Below the pieces are notes generated by a model. It was not told the DNA's origin, made no database searches, and saw only the letters and a list, made by a program, of their open reading frames with translations. Shown one piece after another: positions 49,956 to 59,403 of a DNA stretch of 64,000 nucleotides. The stretch is from Bradyrhizobium betae (lineage in GTDB: Bacteria > Pseudomonadota > Alphaproteobacteria > Rhizobiales > Xanthobacteraceae): assembly GCF_004123905.1 (NCBI RefSeq), contig NZ_MZXW01000041.1, positions 248,001 to 312,000 on the forward strand, in the 5' to 3' direction. How positions within the stretch are numbered: the stretch's first letter is position 1; the number at the start of each line of letters is the position of its first letter. The translations under genes and the position numbers were made by a program.

Positions 49956-51056
49956 TCAGCGCGCTACGCGATAAGACTCCACCTGGGCCTTCAGTTGATC
50001 CAGCGATGCTGTCGGCTGCTTCGGATCGACCCGATACTCCCCGCTAGCCAACCACTTCAGCACCATCGCGTCCACCACCGGCGAGTGGTGGATGACATCA
50101 CCGTAATTGTTGAGGTCGTGCGTCACCGCCTTGATCGCGCGGAAGTCATAAAGGCGCACATTGGGAAGCGGCGTCAGGCGCTGCGCAATCACCGCCGTGA
50201 GATCGGCGACGATCTTCAGCGTCTCAGGCGAGGTATCGCGCATCGCGACGAATTGCAGGATCGAATAGGGCGGGAAATAGATGTCGAAGGTCACGTCCGG
50301 GTGGCGCGCGATCAGGGCGACGGCATCGCGCTCGAAATGCCGCACCATGGCCTCATAGCCATAGCCTTCGCCGAGAAAGCGGCTGCGCACGGGGCTGGTG
50401 ATGTAGGCGAAGGCGGCAAGTGTCTTCTCCGCGTTGTAACCGCGCGCAACGTCGAAATCCCGCGGCAGTGCGTAGATGTCGTCGACATCCGCCAGCGCGA
50501 ACTTGACGGGCAGATAAGGCGCCGCGCGCTTCAGCGGCTCTCGCAATGGTGGAACCGACCTCAGCAATGCGAACAGGGATTCCTTCGCCATCGCCGCGCT
50601 GAACAGATAGGACGCGATGCCCTTCGTCGTCCTGCGATAGAGATCGACGGAGAGATAAGGATCGGCCTCGATGTCGGCCGCATCGACGAAGATAAAATCG
50701 TCCATCTCCCAGATCACGCGCCGCGCGCCGCGATCGATCGCCTGCTCCAGCACGAAAGCCTGCTGGCGCGAATTCGAGCCGGTCATCGCCAGCTTGAGTG
50801 AATGCACGCCGAGCGCACGGTCAATGTCGCTCTGGCGGTAATGGATCGCGAGCGAGGTGCCCATGAAGGCCGTGTCGAACGACTGGCTGCGGATCAGCCC
50901 GGCATTCTGCACGCGCGTGTCGTCGGAATAAAAGGCGAGACGCGAGGGACGGAACAGCTGCAAGGGATCGACGGCATAGGTGAGCACAGCCGCGCCCAGC
51001 ACGCAGACGATGCTCGCGAGCAGAAGACGCCTCAGATGTGTGAACGGCCTGCGCAT
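49956..51056 (-). CDS. Membrane-anchored SGNH-like partner of the O-acyltransferase
   Basis: A 366-aa protein with an N-terminal signal/anchor helix (about residues 9-28) and a periplasmic domain. A nucleophile-like GTS (MGTSLAIHYR, S68) resembles SGNH block I. AMTGSNSRQ resembles a later block, and D320-VI-H323 (YGDVIHHS) fits the catalytic Asp-His. This resembles AlgJ/AlgX/DltD-type partners that take an acyl group from an MBOAT protein and transfer it to a polymer. The assignment rests on motifs and neighbourhood, not on overall similarity. Its ATG overlaps the stop of the MBOAT gene by one base (TGATG), so the two are coupled. Confidence 0.7.
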   Translation of the reverse strand: MRRPFTHLRRLLLASIVCVLGAAVLTYAVDPLQLFRPSRLAFYSDDTRVQNAGLIRSQSFDTAFMGTSLAIHYRQSDIDRALGVHSLKLAMTGSNSRQQAFVLEQAIDRGARRVIWEMDDFIFVDAADIEADPYLSVDLYRRTTKGIASYLFSAAMAKESLFALLRSVPPLREPLKRAAPYLPVKFALADVDDIYALPRDFDVARGYNAEKTLAAFAYITSPVRSRFLGEGYGYEAMVRHFERDAVALIARHPDVTFDIYFPPYSILQFVAMRDTSPETLKIVADLTAVIAQRLTPLPNVRLYDFRAIKAVTHDLNNYGDVIHHSPVVDAMVLKWLASGEYRVDPKQPTASLDQLKAQVESYRVAR

Positions 51057-52492
51057 CAGAACCGGAAATAGATGAATTCGCTGTGGCTCTGGATGCCCAG
51101 AATCCCGAACGCGAGCACCAGCGACGCCCCGTAGAGAAACAGCGGCCGCATCCGCCCGCCTCGCAAGTCCTCGCCGACGCTGCGATTGGCATGATCGTAG
51201 CCCATGATGCCTTGCGTGTTTGGCGCGAACCACACCAGCGCGGCATAGATCGAGACCTGCACCAGCGCCGCGATTTCTTCGCGGCCGGAGACGATGGTCG
51301 AGGGATCGGCCATGGCACTGATGATCCGCATGGCCCAATCGACCCGCTCCGCGCGAAAAAACACCCAGGCGACGACGACGGCGAGGAAGGTCAGCACGGC
51401 GCCGGCAATGCGGACCGGGCGCGCGAGAGCCGAAGGGATGTTGGGCACCAGCGCGTTGAAAGCGTGATTGACGCAGAGATAAGCGCCGTGCAGCGCGCCC
51501 CACACGACAAACGTCCAGGCCGCGCCGTGCCAGAGCCCGCCGAGCAGCATCGTGATCAGCAGATTGACGTAGCGCAGCACGCGGCCGCGACGATTTCCGC
51601 CGAGCGAGATGTAGAGATAGTCGCGCAAGAATTGCGACAAGGTCATGTGCCAGCGGCGCCAGAACTCGACGATGCTGGTGGCCTTGTAGGGCGAGTTGAA
51701 ATTGATCGGCAGGAAGATGCCGAACATCAGCGATATCCCGATCGCCATGTCGGAATAGCCGGAGAAGTCGAAATAGAGCTGGAAGGTGTAGGCGAGTGCG
51801 CCGAGCCAGGCCTGGTCGAAACTCGGGAAGCGCGCGTCGAAGGCGAGCGCGACCAGCGGCTGGATGCCGTCGGCGAGACAGGTCTTCTTGAACAGGCCGA
51901 TGGCGAAGATGATGATTCCGCACAGCATCAGGTGCGCGTCTGGATGCTTCGCTTCCTCCCGCTCGAATTGCGGGATCATGTCCTTGTGGTGGAGGATCGG
52001 GCCCGCGATGAGATGCGGGAAGTAGGTCACAAACAGTGCGTAATGCGGCAGGGCGTAACGCGCGACCTGGCCACGATACGCATCGACCAGGAACGCGATC
52101 TGCGTGAACGTGTAGAAGGAGATGCCGACCGGCAGCAGGATATGGACCGCGACATGCGTGCCGAACAGCGCATTGACGTTCTCGGTGAAGAAACCTGCAT
52201 ATTTGAAAATCCCGAGCACGAGGAGATCGCCGGCGACGCCAAGCGCGAGCGCCGCCTTTCGTTGCGGCGGAGCAAGCTCCGCCACGATCAGGAGATGACC
52301 GACGCCATAGTTGAACGCGATCGATAGCAGCAGCAGGGCCACGAACTGCCAGCTGCCGATCGCATAAAAGGCGAGCGAGGCCAGCGCCAGCCAGATCACC
52401 GGGGTCAGATTGCTGCGCCGCCCGAGCCAGAAATAGCCGGCCAGCACCACGGGGAGGAACAGCAGGATGAACGGGTAGGAATTGAACAGCAT
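51056..52492 (-). CDS. MBOAT-family O-acyltransferase (AlgI type)
   Basis: A 478-aa polytopic membrane protein. It has about ten membrane helices, family motifs such as SFYTFTQIAFLVDAYRG and FRRWHMTLSQFL-like (EFWRRWHMTLSQFLRDYLY, split by position), and the catalytic histidine H322 in GGLWHGAAWTF. H322 is the same position number as in Pseudomonas AlgI. Such proteins pass acetyl or acyl groups across the inner membrane for O-acylation of extracellular polymers. No polysaccharide synthase, alginate or cellulose genes are near, so the substrate is unknown. The downstream SGNH-like protein would be the transfer partner. Confidence 0.9.
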   Translation of the reverse strand: MLFNSYPFILLFLPVVLAGYFWLGRRSNLTPVIWLALASLAFYAIGSWQFVALLLLSIAFNYGVGHLLIVAELAPPQRKAALALGVAGDLLVLGIFKYAGFFTENVNALFGTHVAVHILLPVGISFYTFTQIAFLVDAYRGQVARYALPHYALFVTYFPHLIAGPILHHKDMIPQFEREEAKHPDAHLMLCGIIIFAIGLFKKTCLADGIQPLVALAFDARFPSFDQAWLGALAYTFQLYFDFSGYSDMAIGISLMFGIFLPINFNSPYKATSIVEFWRRWHMTLSQFLRDYLYISLGGNRRGRVLRYVNLLITMLLGGLWHGAAWTFVVWGALHGAYLCVNHAFNALVPNIPSALARPVRIAGAVLTFLAVVVAWVFFRAERVDWAMRIISAMADPSTIVSGREEIAALVQVSIYAALVWFAPNTQGIMGYDHANRSVGEDLRGGRMRPLFLYGASLVLAFGILGIQSHSEFIYFRF

Positions 52493-52644
52493 CAGGCTGG
52501 ACCGGCGGCGGGAATATGGAGGCTAAAGCATAGAAGGGGCGGATCAACAACCCGGCGGGTTGGCGCAGCCCTTGGCACAGCCCCGCTGGCAATTCGCCGA
52601 ATCGGGACGATATAAGGTGGAACACGTATCAAGACGAGGATCGA

Positions 52645-54744
52645 GTGACCCAGGCCAAAATCCCTTCCCAGCCCCCCGTCGCCCCGCGCCGGCCGCATTC
52701 CTTCACCCACCACGGCATCACTGTGACCGACGACTATGCCTGGCTGAAGGACGAGAAATGGCAGGAGGTGCTGCGGGATCCCGCGGTGCTCGATACCGAC
52801 ATCCGCAAATATCTGGATGAAGAGAACGGCTACACCGAGAGCCTGCTCGGCCACACCGCTGGCTTGCAGAAGACGCTGGTGCGCGAGATGCGCGGGCGGA
52901 TCAAGGAGGACGATTCCAGCGTGCCGTCTCCGGATGGGCCCTTCGCCTATTTCCGCAGGTTTCGCGAAGGTGGGCAGCACGAGCTGTTCGGCCGCATACC
53001 GCGCGACGGCGGCGAGGGCCATATTGTGCTCGACGGTGACGCGCTCGCAAAGGATCACAAATATTTCAAGTTCGGCGGCAGCCGGCACTCGAACGATCAC
53101 AGGCTGCAAGCCTGGAGCGCAGATACCAAGGGCTCGGAATATTTTTCGATCCGTGTGCGCGACTGGGAAACTGGCGCGGATCTTGACGACCTCGTCGAGG
53201 AGACCGATGGCGGCGTGGTCTGGAGCGCGGATGCAAAATCCTTCTTCTATGTGAAGCTCGACGACAACCATCGCCCGATGCAGGTGTGGCTACACAAGCT
53301 GGGCACCAAGCAGGCCGACGACACGCTGGTCTACGAGGAGCAGGATTCCGGCTGGTTCACCCATCTGCACGAGAGCACCAGCGGCCGCTTCTGCGTGATC
53401 GCCGGCGGCGATCACGAGACAAGCGAGCAGCGGCTGATTGACCTTGCGCATCCCGATGCTCCGCCACGCCTAGTGGCAGCGCGCGAAGAGGGCGTGCAAT
53501 ATTCGCTCGCCGACCGCGGCGACGAGCTGTTCATCCTCACCAATGCCGACGACGCCATCGACTTCAAGATCGTTACTGCACCGCTTGCCTCACCCGAGCG
53601 CAAGAACTGGCGCGATTTGATCCCGTATCGCCCCGGCATCTACATCATCGACCTCGATCTCTATGCCGGCCATCTGGTCCGGCTGGAGCGCGCCAATGCG
53701 CTGCCGTCGATCGTTATCCGCGATCTCGCGACCAGGGAAGAACACGCCATCGCCTTCGACGAAGCCGCCTATTCGCTGGATACGATGGGCTCCTACGAAT
53801 TCGACACGACGAATTTGCGTTTTGCCTATTCGTCGATGACAACGCCGTCGGAAGTCTATGACTATGACATGGTCAGGCGCACGCGCACCTTGCGCAAGCG
53901 CCAGGAGATCCCGTCCGGCCATGACGCGGCAGACTACGTCACCACCCGCATCATGGCGAAGGCGCAGGACGGCGCCGAAGTGCCGGTGTCGATCCTGTAC
54001 CGCCGCGGGCTCAAGCTGGACGGCACCGCGCCGCTGCTGCTCTACGGCTACGGCTCCTACGGCATGGCGATGCCGGCCTCGTTCAGCGCCAACCGGCTGT
54101 CGCTAGTCGATCGCGGTTTTGTCTACGCCATCGCCCATATCCGCGGCGGCGCCGACAAGGGCTGGGGCTGGTATCTCGACGGCAAGCGCGAGAAGAAGAC
54201 GAACAGCTTCGACGATTTCTCGGCCAGCGCCCGCGCGCTGATCGATACAAAATACACCAGCGCAAAGCGCATTGTCGGCCATGGCGGCTCGGCCGGCGGC
54301 ATGCTGATGGGCGCGGTGGCCAACCGTGCCGGCGAGCTGTTCGCCGGCATCGTCGCCGAAGTGCCGTTCGTGGACGTGCTCAACACCATGCTCGACGACA
54401 CGCTGCCGCTGACGCCGCCGGAATGGCCGGAATGGGGCAATCCGATCGAGAGCGAAAAGGATTTTCGCACCATTTTGTCGTACTCGCCCTACGACAACGT
54501 CGCGGCAAAGGACTATCCGGCGATTCTGGCGATGGGCGGATTGACCGACCCGCGCGTCACCTATTGGGAGCCCGCCAAATGGATCGCGCGCCTGCGCGCC
54601 ACCATGAGCGGCGGCGGTCCGGTTCTCCTGCGCACCAACATGGGCGCCGGCCATGGAGGCGCGTCGGGGCGATTCGATCGTCTTGATGAAGTCGCGATCG
54701 TGTATGCGTTCGCGCTGTGGGCGGCGGGGATGGCGGAGGCGTGA
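52645..54744 (+). CDS. ptrB: Oligopeptidase B (S9 family)
   Basis: A 699-aa cytoplasmic serine peptidase that cuts peptides after basic residues. An N-terminal seven-bladed propeller (about residues 75-400) closes over the alpha/beta-hydrolase domain. The nucleophile is S549 in GHGGSAGG, and the catalytic histidine is H670 in GAGHGGASGR. The family motif GYGSYGMAMPASF is also present. The start is GTG 52645 with GAGGA 5 bases upstream. It is divergent from the MBOAT gene. The size fits bacterial oligopeptidase B rather than prolyl oligopeptidase. Confidence 0.92.
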   Translation: MTQAKIPSQPPVAPRRPHSFTHHGITVTDDYAWLKDEKWQEVLRDPAVLDTDIRKYLDEENGYTESLLGHTAGLQKTLVREMRGRIKEDDSSVPSPDGPFAYFRRFREGGQHELFGRIPRDGGEGHIVLDGDALAKDHKYFKFGGSRHSNDHRLQAWSADTKGSEYFSIRVRDWETGADLDDLVEETDGGVVWSADAKSFFYVKLDDNHRPMQVWLHKLGTKQADDTLVYEEQDSGWFTHLHESTSGRFCVIAGGDHETSEQRLIDLAHPDAPPRLVAAREEGVQYSLADRGDELFILTNADDAIDFKIVTAPLASPERKNWRDLIPYRPGIYIIDLDLYAGHLVRLERANALPSIVIRDLATREEHAIAFDEAAYSLDTMGSYEFDTTNLRFAYSSMTTPSEVYDYDMVRRTRTLRKRQEIPSGHDAADYVTTRIMAKAQDGAEVPVSILYRRGLKLDGTAPLLLYGYGSYGMAMPASFSANRLSLVDRGFVYAIAHIRGGADKGWGWYLDGKREKKTNSFDDFSASARALIDTKYTSAKRIVGHGGSAGGMLMGAVANRAGELFAGIVAEVPFVDVLNTMLDDTLPLTPPEWPEWGNPIESEKDFRTILSYSPYDNVAAKDYPAILAMGGLTDPRVTYWEPAKWIARLRATMSGGGPVLLRTNMGAGHGGASGRFDRLDEVAIVYAFALWAAGMAEA

Positions 54745-54745
54745 T

Positions 54746-54893
54746 CCTCTCCCTCGCCCCGTTCTTACGGGGAGAGGGTCGGGGTGAGGGGTTCTATCCG
54801 CAAAGACGGTGGCATAGAGTTCGCGGAGACTCCCCCTCACCCGTAATTCAAGCTGCCCTTGAATTACGGCCTCTCCCCGCAAGCGGAGAGAGG
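54746..54893. repeat. Palindromic repeat (CTCGCCCC...GGGGAGAGG type), copy 2
   Basis: Begins CTCGCCCCGTTCTTACGGGG (54754-54773) and ends CTCTCCCCGCAAGCGGAGAG. It contains a perfect 12-bp hairpin CCGTAATTCAAG/CTTGAATTACGG at 54841-54869. It starts 2 bases after the ptrB stop and ends before the converging lactonase gene. Confidence 0.87.
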
Positions 54894-54906
54894 CGAAGAG
54901 CGCACC

Positions 54907-55998
54907 TCACACCGCCCCGTGCGACTCCACGTACAGCGCATAGACCGAATGGCTGCTGGCCATATAAAGCCGGTTGTTCTTCGGGCCGCCGAAGCAGAGA
55001 TTGGCGCAACGTTCCGGCAGCTTGATGAAGGCGAGCGGCTTGCCGTCCGCGTTGAACACCATCACGCCGTCGAGATCTTCCGACTTGCCCTTGAGCTGAA
55101 ACACCTTGCGGCCGCCAACGTCGGCGGGCTCGGATTGCAGCGCGCCGTTGGAGCCCCAGCCGCACCAGAGATTGCCGTCGCGGTCGACGCGAAAACCGTC
55201 AAGCGAGGCCTGGTCGGCGGCATCGATCAGCTTGGTCTTGCCGCTGAGCGAGCCGTCGTCGCCGACATTGTAGCTCCAGATGCTGCGGTTGGGCGTGCCC
55301 TTCCATTCGACGATGTAGAGCTTCTTCTCGTCCGGCGAAAACGCGAGGCCGTTCGGATTGACGAGATCGGTGAGGACGGCGGTGATCTTGCCATCCTTGG
55401 TGATGCGATAGACGTTGGTGGTGGCCTGCTCCGCCTTCTCCTTCTTGCCCTCCCACTCGCCGTTGATGCCGAACAAGGGATCGGTGAACCAGATGCTGTC
55501 ATCCGATTTCACCACGATGTCGTTCGGCGAATTGAGCCGCTTGCCCTCGAACTTATCGGCGAGCACGGTGATCTTGCCGTCCTTCTCGGTGCGGGTAATG
55601 CGGCGGGTGACGGAGTGCTCGCAGGTGACGAGACAGCCCTGGCGGTCGCGTGCGTTGCCGTTGGCGTAGTTGGCGTTGGCGCGGAACACGCTGGTCTGGC
55701 CGGTCTTCTCGTCGAACTTCATGATCCGGTTGTTGGGAATGTCGGAGAACAGCAGGTAGCCGCCCTCGGGGAAATAGGCGGGGCCTTCGGCCCAGCGCAT
55801 GCCCGACGCGACCTGCTCGACCGTCGAGGAATAGAGCCGGTATTTGCCAAAGCTTGGATCGAGGATCTGGACGGCGGGGTCGGGGTAGCGCTGGTTCGGC
55901 GTGAACGGAAACGACTGGGCGCCAGCGGCGCGCGATAGAAGTGTAGACACCGCCGCTGCACCAGCGCCAACCACGAGGTTGCGTCGCGTGAAATTCAT
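54907..55998 (-). CDS. Tat-exported SMP-30/gluconolactonase-family protein
   Basis: A 363-aa protein. The N-terminus has a twin-arginine signal (TRRNLVVGAGAAAVSTLL, cut near GAQS). The six-bladed propeller contains family motifs RWAEGPAYFPEGG (metal Glu), LNSPNDIVVKSDDSIWFTDP (metal Asn and ligand) and GFRVDRDGNLWCG (metal Asp). It would hydrolyse a sugar lactone to its aldonate in the periplasm. The start is ATG 55998, with GGGAGGG upstream. It is last in the minus-strand operon with RraA-like and dehydratase genes, which supports a role in sugar-acid catabolism. Confidence 0.87.
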   Translation of the reverse strand: MNFTRRNLVVGAGAAAVSTLLSRAAGAQSFPFTPNQRYPDPAVQILDPSFGKYRLYSSTVEQVASGMRWAEGPAYFPEGGYLLFSDIPNNRIMKFDEKTGQTSVFRANANYANGNARDRQGCLVTCEHSVTRRITRTEKDGKITVLADKFEGKRLNSPNDIVVKSDDSIWFTDPLFGINGEWEGKKEKAEQATTNVYRITKDGKITAVLTDLVNPNGLAFSPDEKKLYIVEWKGTPNRSIWSYNVGDDGSLSGKTKLIDAADQASLDGFRVDRDGNLWCGWGSNGALQSEPADVGGRKVFQLKGKSEDLDGVMVFNADGKPLAFIKLPERCANLCFGGPKNNRLYMASSHSVYALYVESHGAV

Positions 55999-56071
55999 TG
56001 TAGCCCTCCCTGCTTGATAAAAGGCCGGCTCTTGATGTGGCCGGCCTTTGTTGACGTGATTTAGTCTCGGC

Positions 56072-56791
56072 CTAGCGGCCGTTCTTCTTCCGCCATTCCG
56101 CAAAATCGGTGAGCGTCTGCCGATCGGTCGCCGGATAGAGACCAAAGATGCCGCGGCCTTTGTTGACTTCCTCGGTGACGAAATCCTCGAACGCTGTCAT
56201 CTCGAACGTTTCGTTGGCAATCTCGTCGGCGAGATGCGCGGGGATCACGATGACGCCGTCGCTGTCGCCCAAAATGACGTCGCCGGGGAACACCGGCGCA
56301 TCGCCGCAGCCGATGGGAACGTTGATCTCGATGGCATGATGCAGCGTCAGATTGGTCGGCGCCGAGGGACGGTGGTGATAGGCGGGAATGCCGAGCTTGG
56401 CGATCTCGGCGGAATCGCGAAAGCCACCGTCGGTGACGACGCCGGCGACGCCGCGCTTCATCAAGCGCGTCACCAGGATCGCGCCGGCCGAAGCCGCGCG
56501 CGCGTCCTTGCGGCTGTCCATCACCAGCACGTTGCCTGCCGGGCAATCCTCGACCGCCTTGCGCTGCGGGTGCGAGCGGTCCTTGAAGACGTCGATGGTG
56601 TTGAGGTCTTCGCGCGCCGGCATGTAGCGCAGCGTGAAGGCCTCGCCGACCATGGTCGGCTGGTCCTGGCCGATCGGATGCACGTCCTGAATCATCTGGA
56701 TGCGCAGACCGCGCTTGAACAGCGCGGTGGCCACCGTGGCGGTGGAGACGGTCTTGAGCTTGTTGCGGGTGGCTTCGCTGAGTTTGGTCAT
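56072..56791 (-). CDS. RraA-family protein, likely class II pyruvate aldolase
   Basis: A 239-aa member of the RraA/HMG-aldolase family. R125 and D126 in TDGGFRDS match the catalytic Arg and metal-binding Asp of Pseudomonas HMG/CHA aldolase (R123, D124). FPGDVILGDSDGVIVIP is the family hallmark. True RNase E inhibitor RraA lacks such a context. Here it lies between a dehydratase and a lactonase, so it would split the 2-keto-3-deoxy acid made by the dehydratase into pyruvate and an aldehyde. The start is ATG 56791. Activity is inferred. Confidence 0.85.
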   Translation of the reverse strand: MTKLSEATRNKLKTVSTATVATALFKRGLRIQMIQDVHPIGQDQPTMVGEAFTLRYMPAREDLNTIDVFKDRSHPQRKAVEDCPAGNVLVMDSRKDARAASAGAILVTRLMKRGVAGVVTDGGFRDSAEIAKLGIPAYHHRPSAPTNLTLHHAIEINVPIGCGDAPVFPGDVILGDSDGVIVIPAHLADEIANETFEMTAFEDFVTEEVNKGRGIFGLYPATDRQTLTDFAEWRKKNGR

Positions 56792-56801
56792 GGTGTACTC
56801 T

Positions 56802-58541
56802 CTAGTAAATCGACGGCTCGCCGATCGGCGCGCCGAAGTCGGTCTCGAGGAAATCGAAGTCGCAGCCGTCATTGGCCTGCTTGATGTGCTTGGTGAACAT
56901 CCAGCCGTAGCCGCGTTCGAAGCGGCGCTCGGGCTGCTTCCAGGCGGCGCGGCGTTTTTCCAACTCGGCCTCACTTACATCGAGATTGATGGTGCGCGCG
57001 GCAACGTCGAGGGTGATACGGTCGCCGTTCTGCACCAGCGCCAGCGGGCCGCCGATGTAGGATTCGGGCGAGACGTGCAAAATGCAGGCGCCGTAGCTGG
57101 TGCCGCTCATGCGCGCATCGGAAATGCGCACCATGTCGCGCACGCCCTGCTTCACGAGCTTGGTCGGGATCGGCAGCATGCCCCATTCCGGCATGCCCGG
57201 CCCGCCCTGCGGCCCCGCATTGCGCAGAATGAGGATGTGATCCTCGGTGACATCCAGATTGGGATCGTCGACCGCCTTCTTCATCGACGGATAATCGTCG
57301 AACACCAGCGCCGGCCCGGTGTGCTTGAGGAAGCGCGGCGCGCAGGCGGAAGGCTTGATGACGCAGCCGTCGGGCGCGAGATTGCCCTTGAGCACGGCGA
57401 GCGCGCCCTCCTTGTAAATGGGATTGTCGACCGAGCGGATCACGTCGGCATTGTGGACCTCGGCGCCGTCGATGTTCTCGCCAACGCTCTTGCCGGTGAC
57501 GGTGATGCAGTCGAGATGCAGATGCTGCTTGATCTCGCCCATCAGCGCCGGCAGGCCGCCGGCATAGAAGAAGTCTTCCATCAGATAGGCATCGCCGCTC
57601 GGCCGCACGTTGGCAATCACGGGCACCTTGCGGCTGGCGATCTCGAAATCGTCGAGCCCGATGTCCTGGCCGGCGCGGCGGGCCTGCGCAATCAGATGAA
57701 TGATCGCGTTGGTCGAGCAGCCCATCGCCATCGCGACCGCAATCGCGTTCTCGAAGGCCTTGCGGGTCTGGATCGTCTTCGGCGTCAAATCCTCCCACAC
57801 CATCTCGACGATGCGGCGGCCGCATTCGCTGGCCATGCGGATGTGGTTGGCGTCGGCGGCGGGAATCGAGGAGGCGCCCGGCAGCGTCATGCCGATCGCT
57901 TCCGCGATCGCGGTCATGGTCGAGGCGGTGCCCATGGTCATGCAGGTGCCATAGCTGCGAGCGATGCCGGCTTCGATATCGAGCCAGTCCTTGTCGGAGA
58001 TTTTTCCGGCGCGCCGCTCGTCCCAATATTTCCAACCATCGGAGCCGGAGCCGAGCGTCTTGCCCTTCCAGTTGCCGCGCAGCATCGGACCCGCCGGCAG
58101 ATAGATTGCCGGGATGTTCATCGAGGTCGCGCCCAGAAGAAGCGCGGGCGTGGTCTTGTCGCAGCCGCCCATCAGCACCACGCCGTCGACGGGATGGCTG
58201 CGCAACAGCTCTTCCGCGTCCATCGCCAGCAGATTGCGGTAGAGCATGGTGGTCGGCTTGAGCAGCGATTCCGACAGCGACAGCGCCGGCAGCTCCAGCG
58301 GGAAGCCGCCGGCCATCAGGATGCCGCGCTTGACGTCGTCAACCCGCGACTTGAAGTGCATGTGACAGGGCTGCGCATCCGACCAGGTGTTGAGGATCGC
58401 GATGATCGGGCGGTCCTTCCACTCCTCCGGCGCGTAGCCCATCTGCATGGTGCGGGAGCGGTGGCCGAACGAGCGGAGATCGTCGGGTGCGAACCAGCGC
58501 GCACTGCGGAGCTGGTCGGGCGCGATTTTTTTCTTGGTCAT
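56802..58541 (-). CDS. IlvD/Edd-family sugar-acid dehydratase (L-arabinonate dehydratase type)
   Basis: A 579-aa iron-sulphur enzyme that removes water from an aldonate to give a 2-keto-3-deoxy acid. C59 (SDAQPCHMHF), C127 (MGGCDKTTP) and C200 (SYGTCMTMGT) lie at the exact positions that I recall for the 2Fe-2S ligands of Rhizobium L-arabinonate dehydratase. K129 is the carbamylated Mg ligand, and S479 (ARMSGTS) corresponds to the catalytic base. The length is also the same. The start is ATG 58541, whose ATGA overlaps the permease stop, so the two are translationally coupled. It is more like arabinonate/xylonate dehydratases than IlvD or Edd. Confidence 0.9.
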   Translation of the reverse strand: MTKKKIAPDQLRSARWFAPDDLRSFGHRSRTMQMGYAPEEWKDRPIIAILNTWSDAQPCHMHFKSRVDDVKRGILMAGGFPLELPALSLSESLLKPTTMLYRNLLAMDAEELLRSHPVDGVVLMGGCDKTTPALLLGATSMNIPAIYLPAGPMLRGNWKGKTLGSGSDGWKYWDERRAGKISDKDWLDIEAGIARSYGTCMTMGTASTMTAIAEAIGMTLPGASSIPAADANHIRMASECGRRIVEMVWEDLTPKTIQTRKAFENAIAVAMAMGCSTNAIIHLIAQARRAGQDIGLDDFEIASRKVPVIANVRPSGDAYLMEDFFYAGGLPALMGEIKQHLHLDCITVTGKSVGENIDGAEVHNADVIRSVDNPIYKEGALAVLKGNLAPDGCVIKPSACAPRFLKHTGPALVFDDYPSMKKAVDDPNLDVTEDHILILRNAGPQGGPGMPEWGMLPIPTKLVKQGVRDMVRISDARMSGTSYGACILHVSPESYIGGPLALVQNGDRITLDVAARTINLDVSEAELEKRRAAWKQPERRFERGYGWMFTKHIKQANDGCDFDFLETDFGAPIGEPSIY

Positions 58542-59392
58542 GATTGGGTGCCCCATTTCTGGACGGTGTTCCGCTCGATGGCGCGGAAGATCAGGTTCTC
58601 GACAAAGAGCCCGATGATAATCACCGTCAAGAGGCCTGCGAAGACCGCAGGTATGTCGAGGAGGTTGCGGTTCTCGAAGATGAACCAGCCGAGCCCGCCC
58701 TGGCCTGAGGACACGCCGAACACCAGCTCGGCCGCGATCAGCGTGCGCCAGGCAAACGCCCAGCCGATCTTGAGGCCCGTGAGGATCGAGCCGAAGGCGG
58801 CCGGGATGAGGATTTTGGCGACGTAAGGCAGCCCACGCAGGCCGTAATTGCGGCCGACCATGCGCAGCGTGTTGGACACGCTCTTGAAGCCGGAATGGGT
58901 GTTGAGCGCGACCGGCCACAGCACCGAATGGATCAGCACGAAAACAAGGCTGCCATTGCCGAGGCCGAACCAGATCAAAGCGAGCGGCAGCAGCGCGATC
59001 GCCGGCAACGGGTTGAACATCGCCGTCACGGTTTCAAGAAAATCGGTGCCGATGCGGGTCGAGATGGCGAGCACCGTGAAGATTGCGGCGAGCACGATGC
59101 CGGCCGAATAGCCCATGAACAGGACCTTCAGCGAGGCCCAGGCGCGCATGGGGATGGTGCCGTCCTTCACACGATCATACATGGTGACGATGGTGTCGTG
59201 CAGCGTCGGAAACAGCAGCGGATTGTCGAGGATGACGCCGTAAGCTTCCCAGATTGCGGCCAGGAACAGGATGATGACGGTCTTGCGGACAAACCCGTCG
59301 TTCCACAACAGCTCGAGCACGCTCAGCTTGCGCTCAACCTCAGCAGCGGCGGCGACCGGCGCATCACGCAGCAATATTCTCGCTTCGGCCAT
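58538..59392 (-). CDS. ABC transporter permease (NitT/TauT type)
   Basis: A 284-aa inner-membrane protein with about six helices. The ABC interaction loop (EAA motif) reads near NTLRMVGRNYGLRGLPYVAKILIPAAFGSI. NitT/TauT-family permeases bring in nitrate, taurine, sulphonates, pyrimidine precursors or aromatic acids. The start chosen is ATG 59392 with GAGGGAG upstream; a TTG five codons earlier overlaps that site. It lies between the ATPase and the dehydratase in the operon. Confidence 0.88.
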   Translation of the reverse strand: MAEARILLRDAPVAAAAEVERKLSVLELLWNDGFVRKTVIILFLAAIWEAYGVILDNPLLFPTLHDTIVTMYDRVKDGTIPMRAWASLKVLFMGYSAGIVLAAIFTVLAISTRIGTDFLETVTAMFNPLPAIALLPLALIWFGLGNGSLVFVLIHSVLWPVALNTHSGFKSVSNTLRMVGRNYGLRGLPYVAKILIPAAFGSILTGLKIGWAFAWRTLIAAELVFGVSSGQGGLGWFIFENRNLLDIPAVFAGLLTVIIIGLFVENLIFRAIERNTVQKWGTQS

Positions 59393-59403
59393 GACCGGCT
59401 CCC

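Noticed and set aside
49956..52625. An 889-codon open frame that continues from the SGNH-like gene back through the MBOAT gene
   Set aside because: Only the last 366 codons have protein character. The upstream part is an arginine/alanine-rich shadow of the MBOAT gene, whose ATG overlap (TGATG) marks the true junction.
56700..58826. A 708-codon plus-strand open frame opposite the dehydratase gene
   Set aside because: Translation is Arg/Ala/Gly/His-rich with no domain. It is a typical antisense shadow in GC-rich DNA, and the dehydratase has all catalytic residues.
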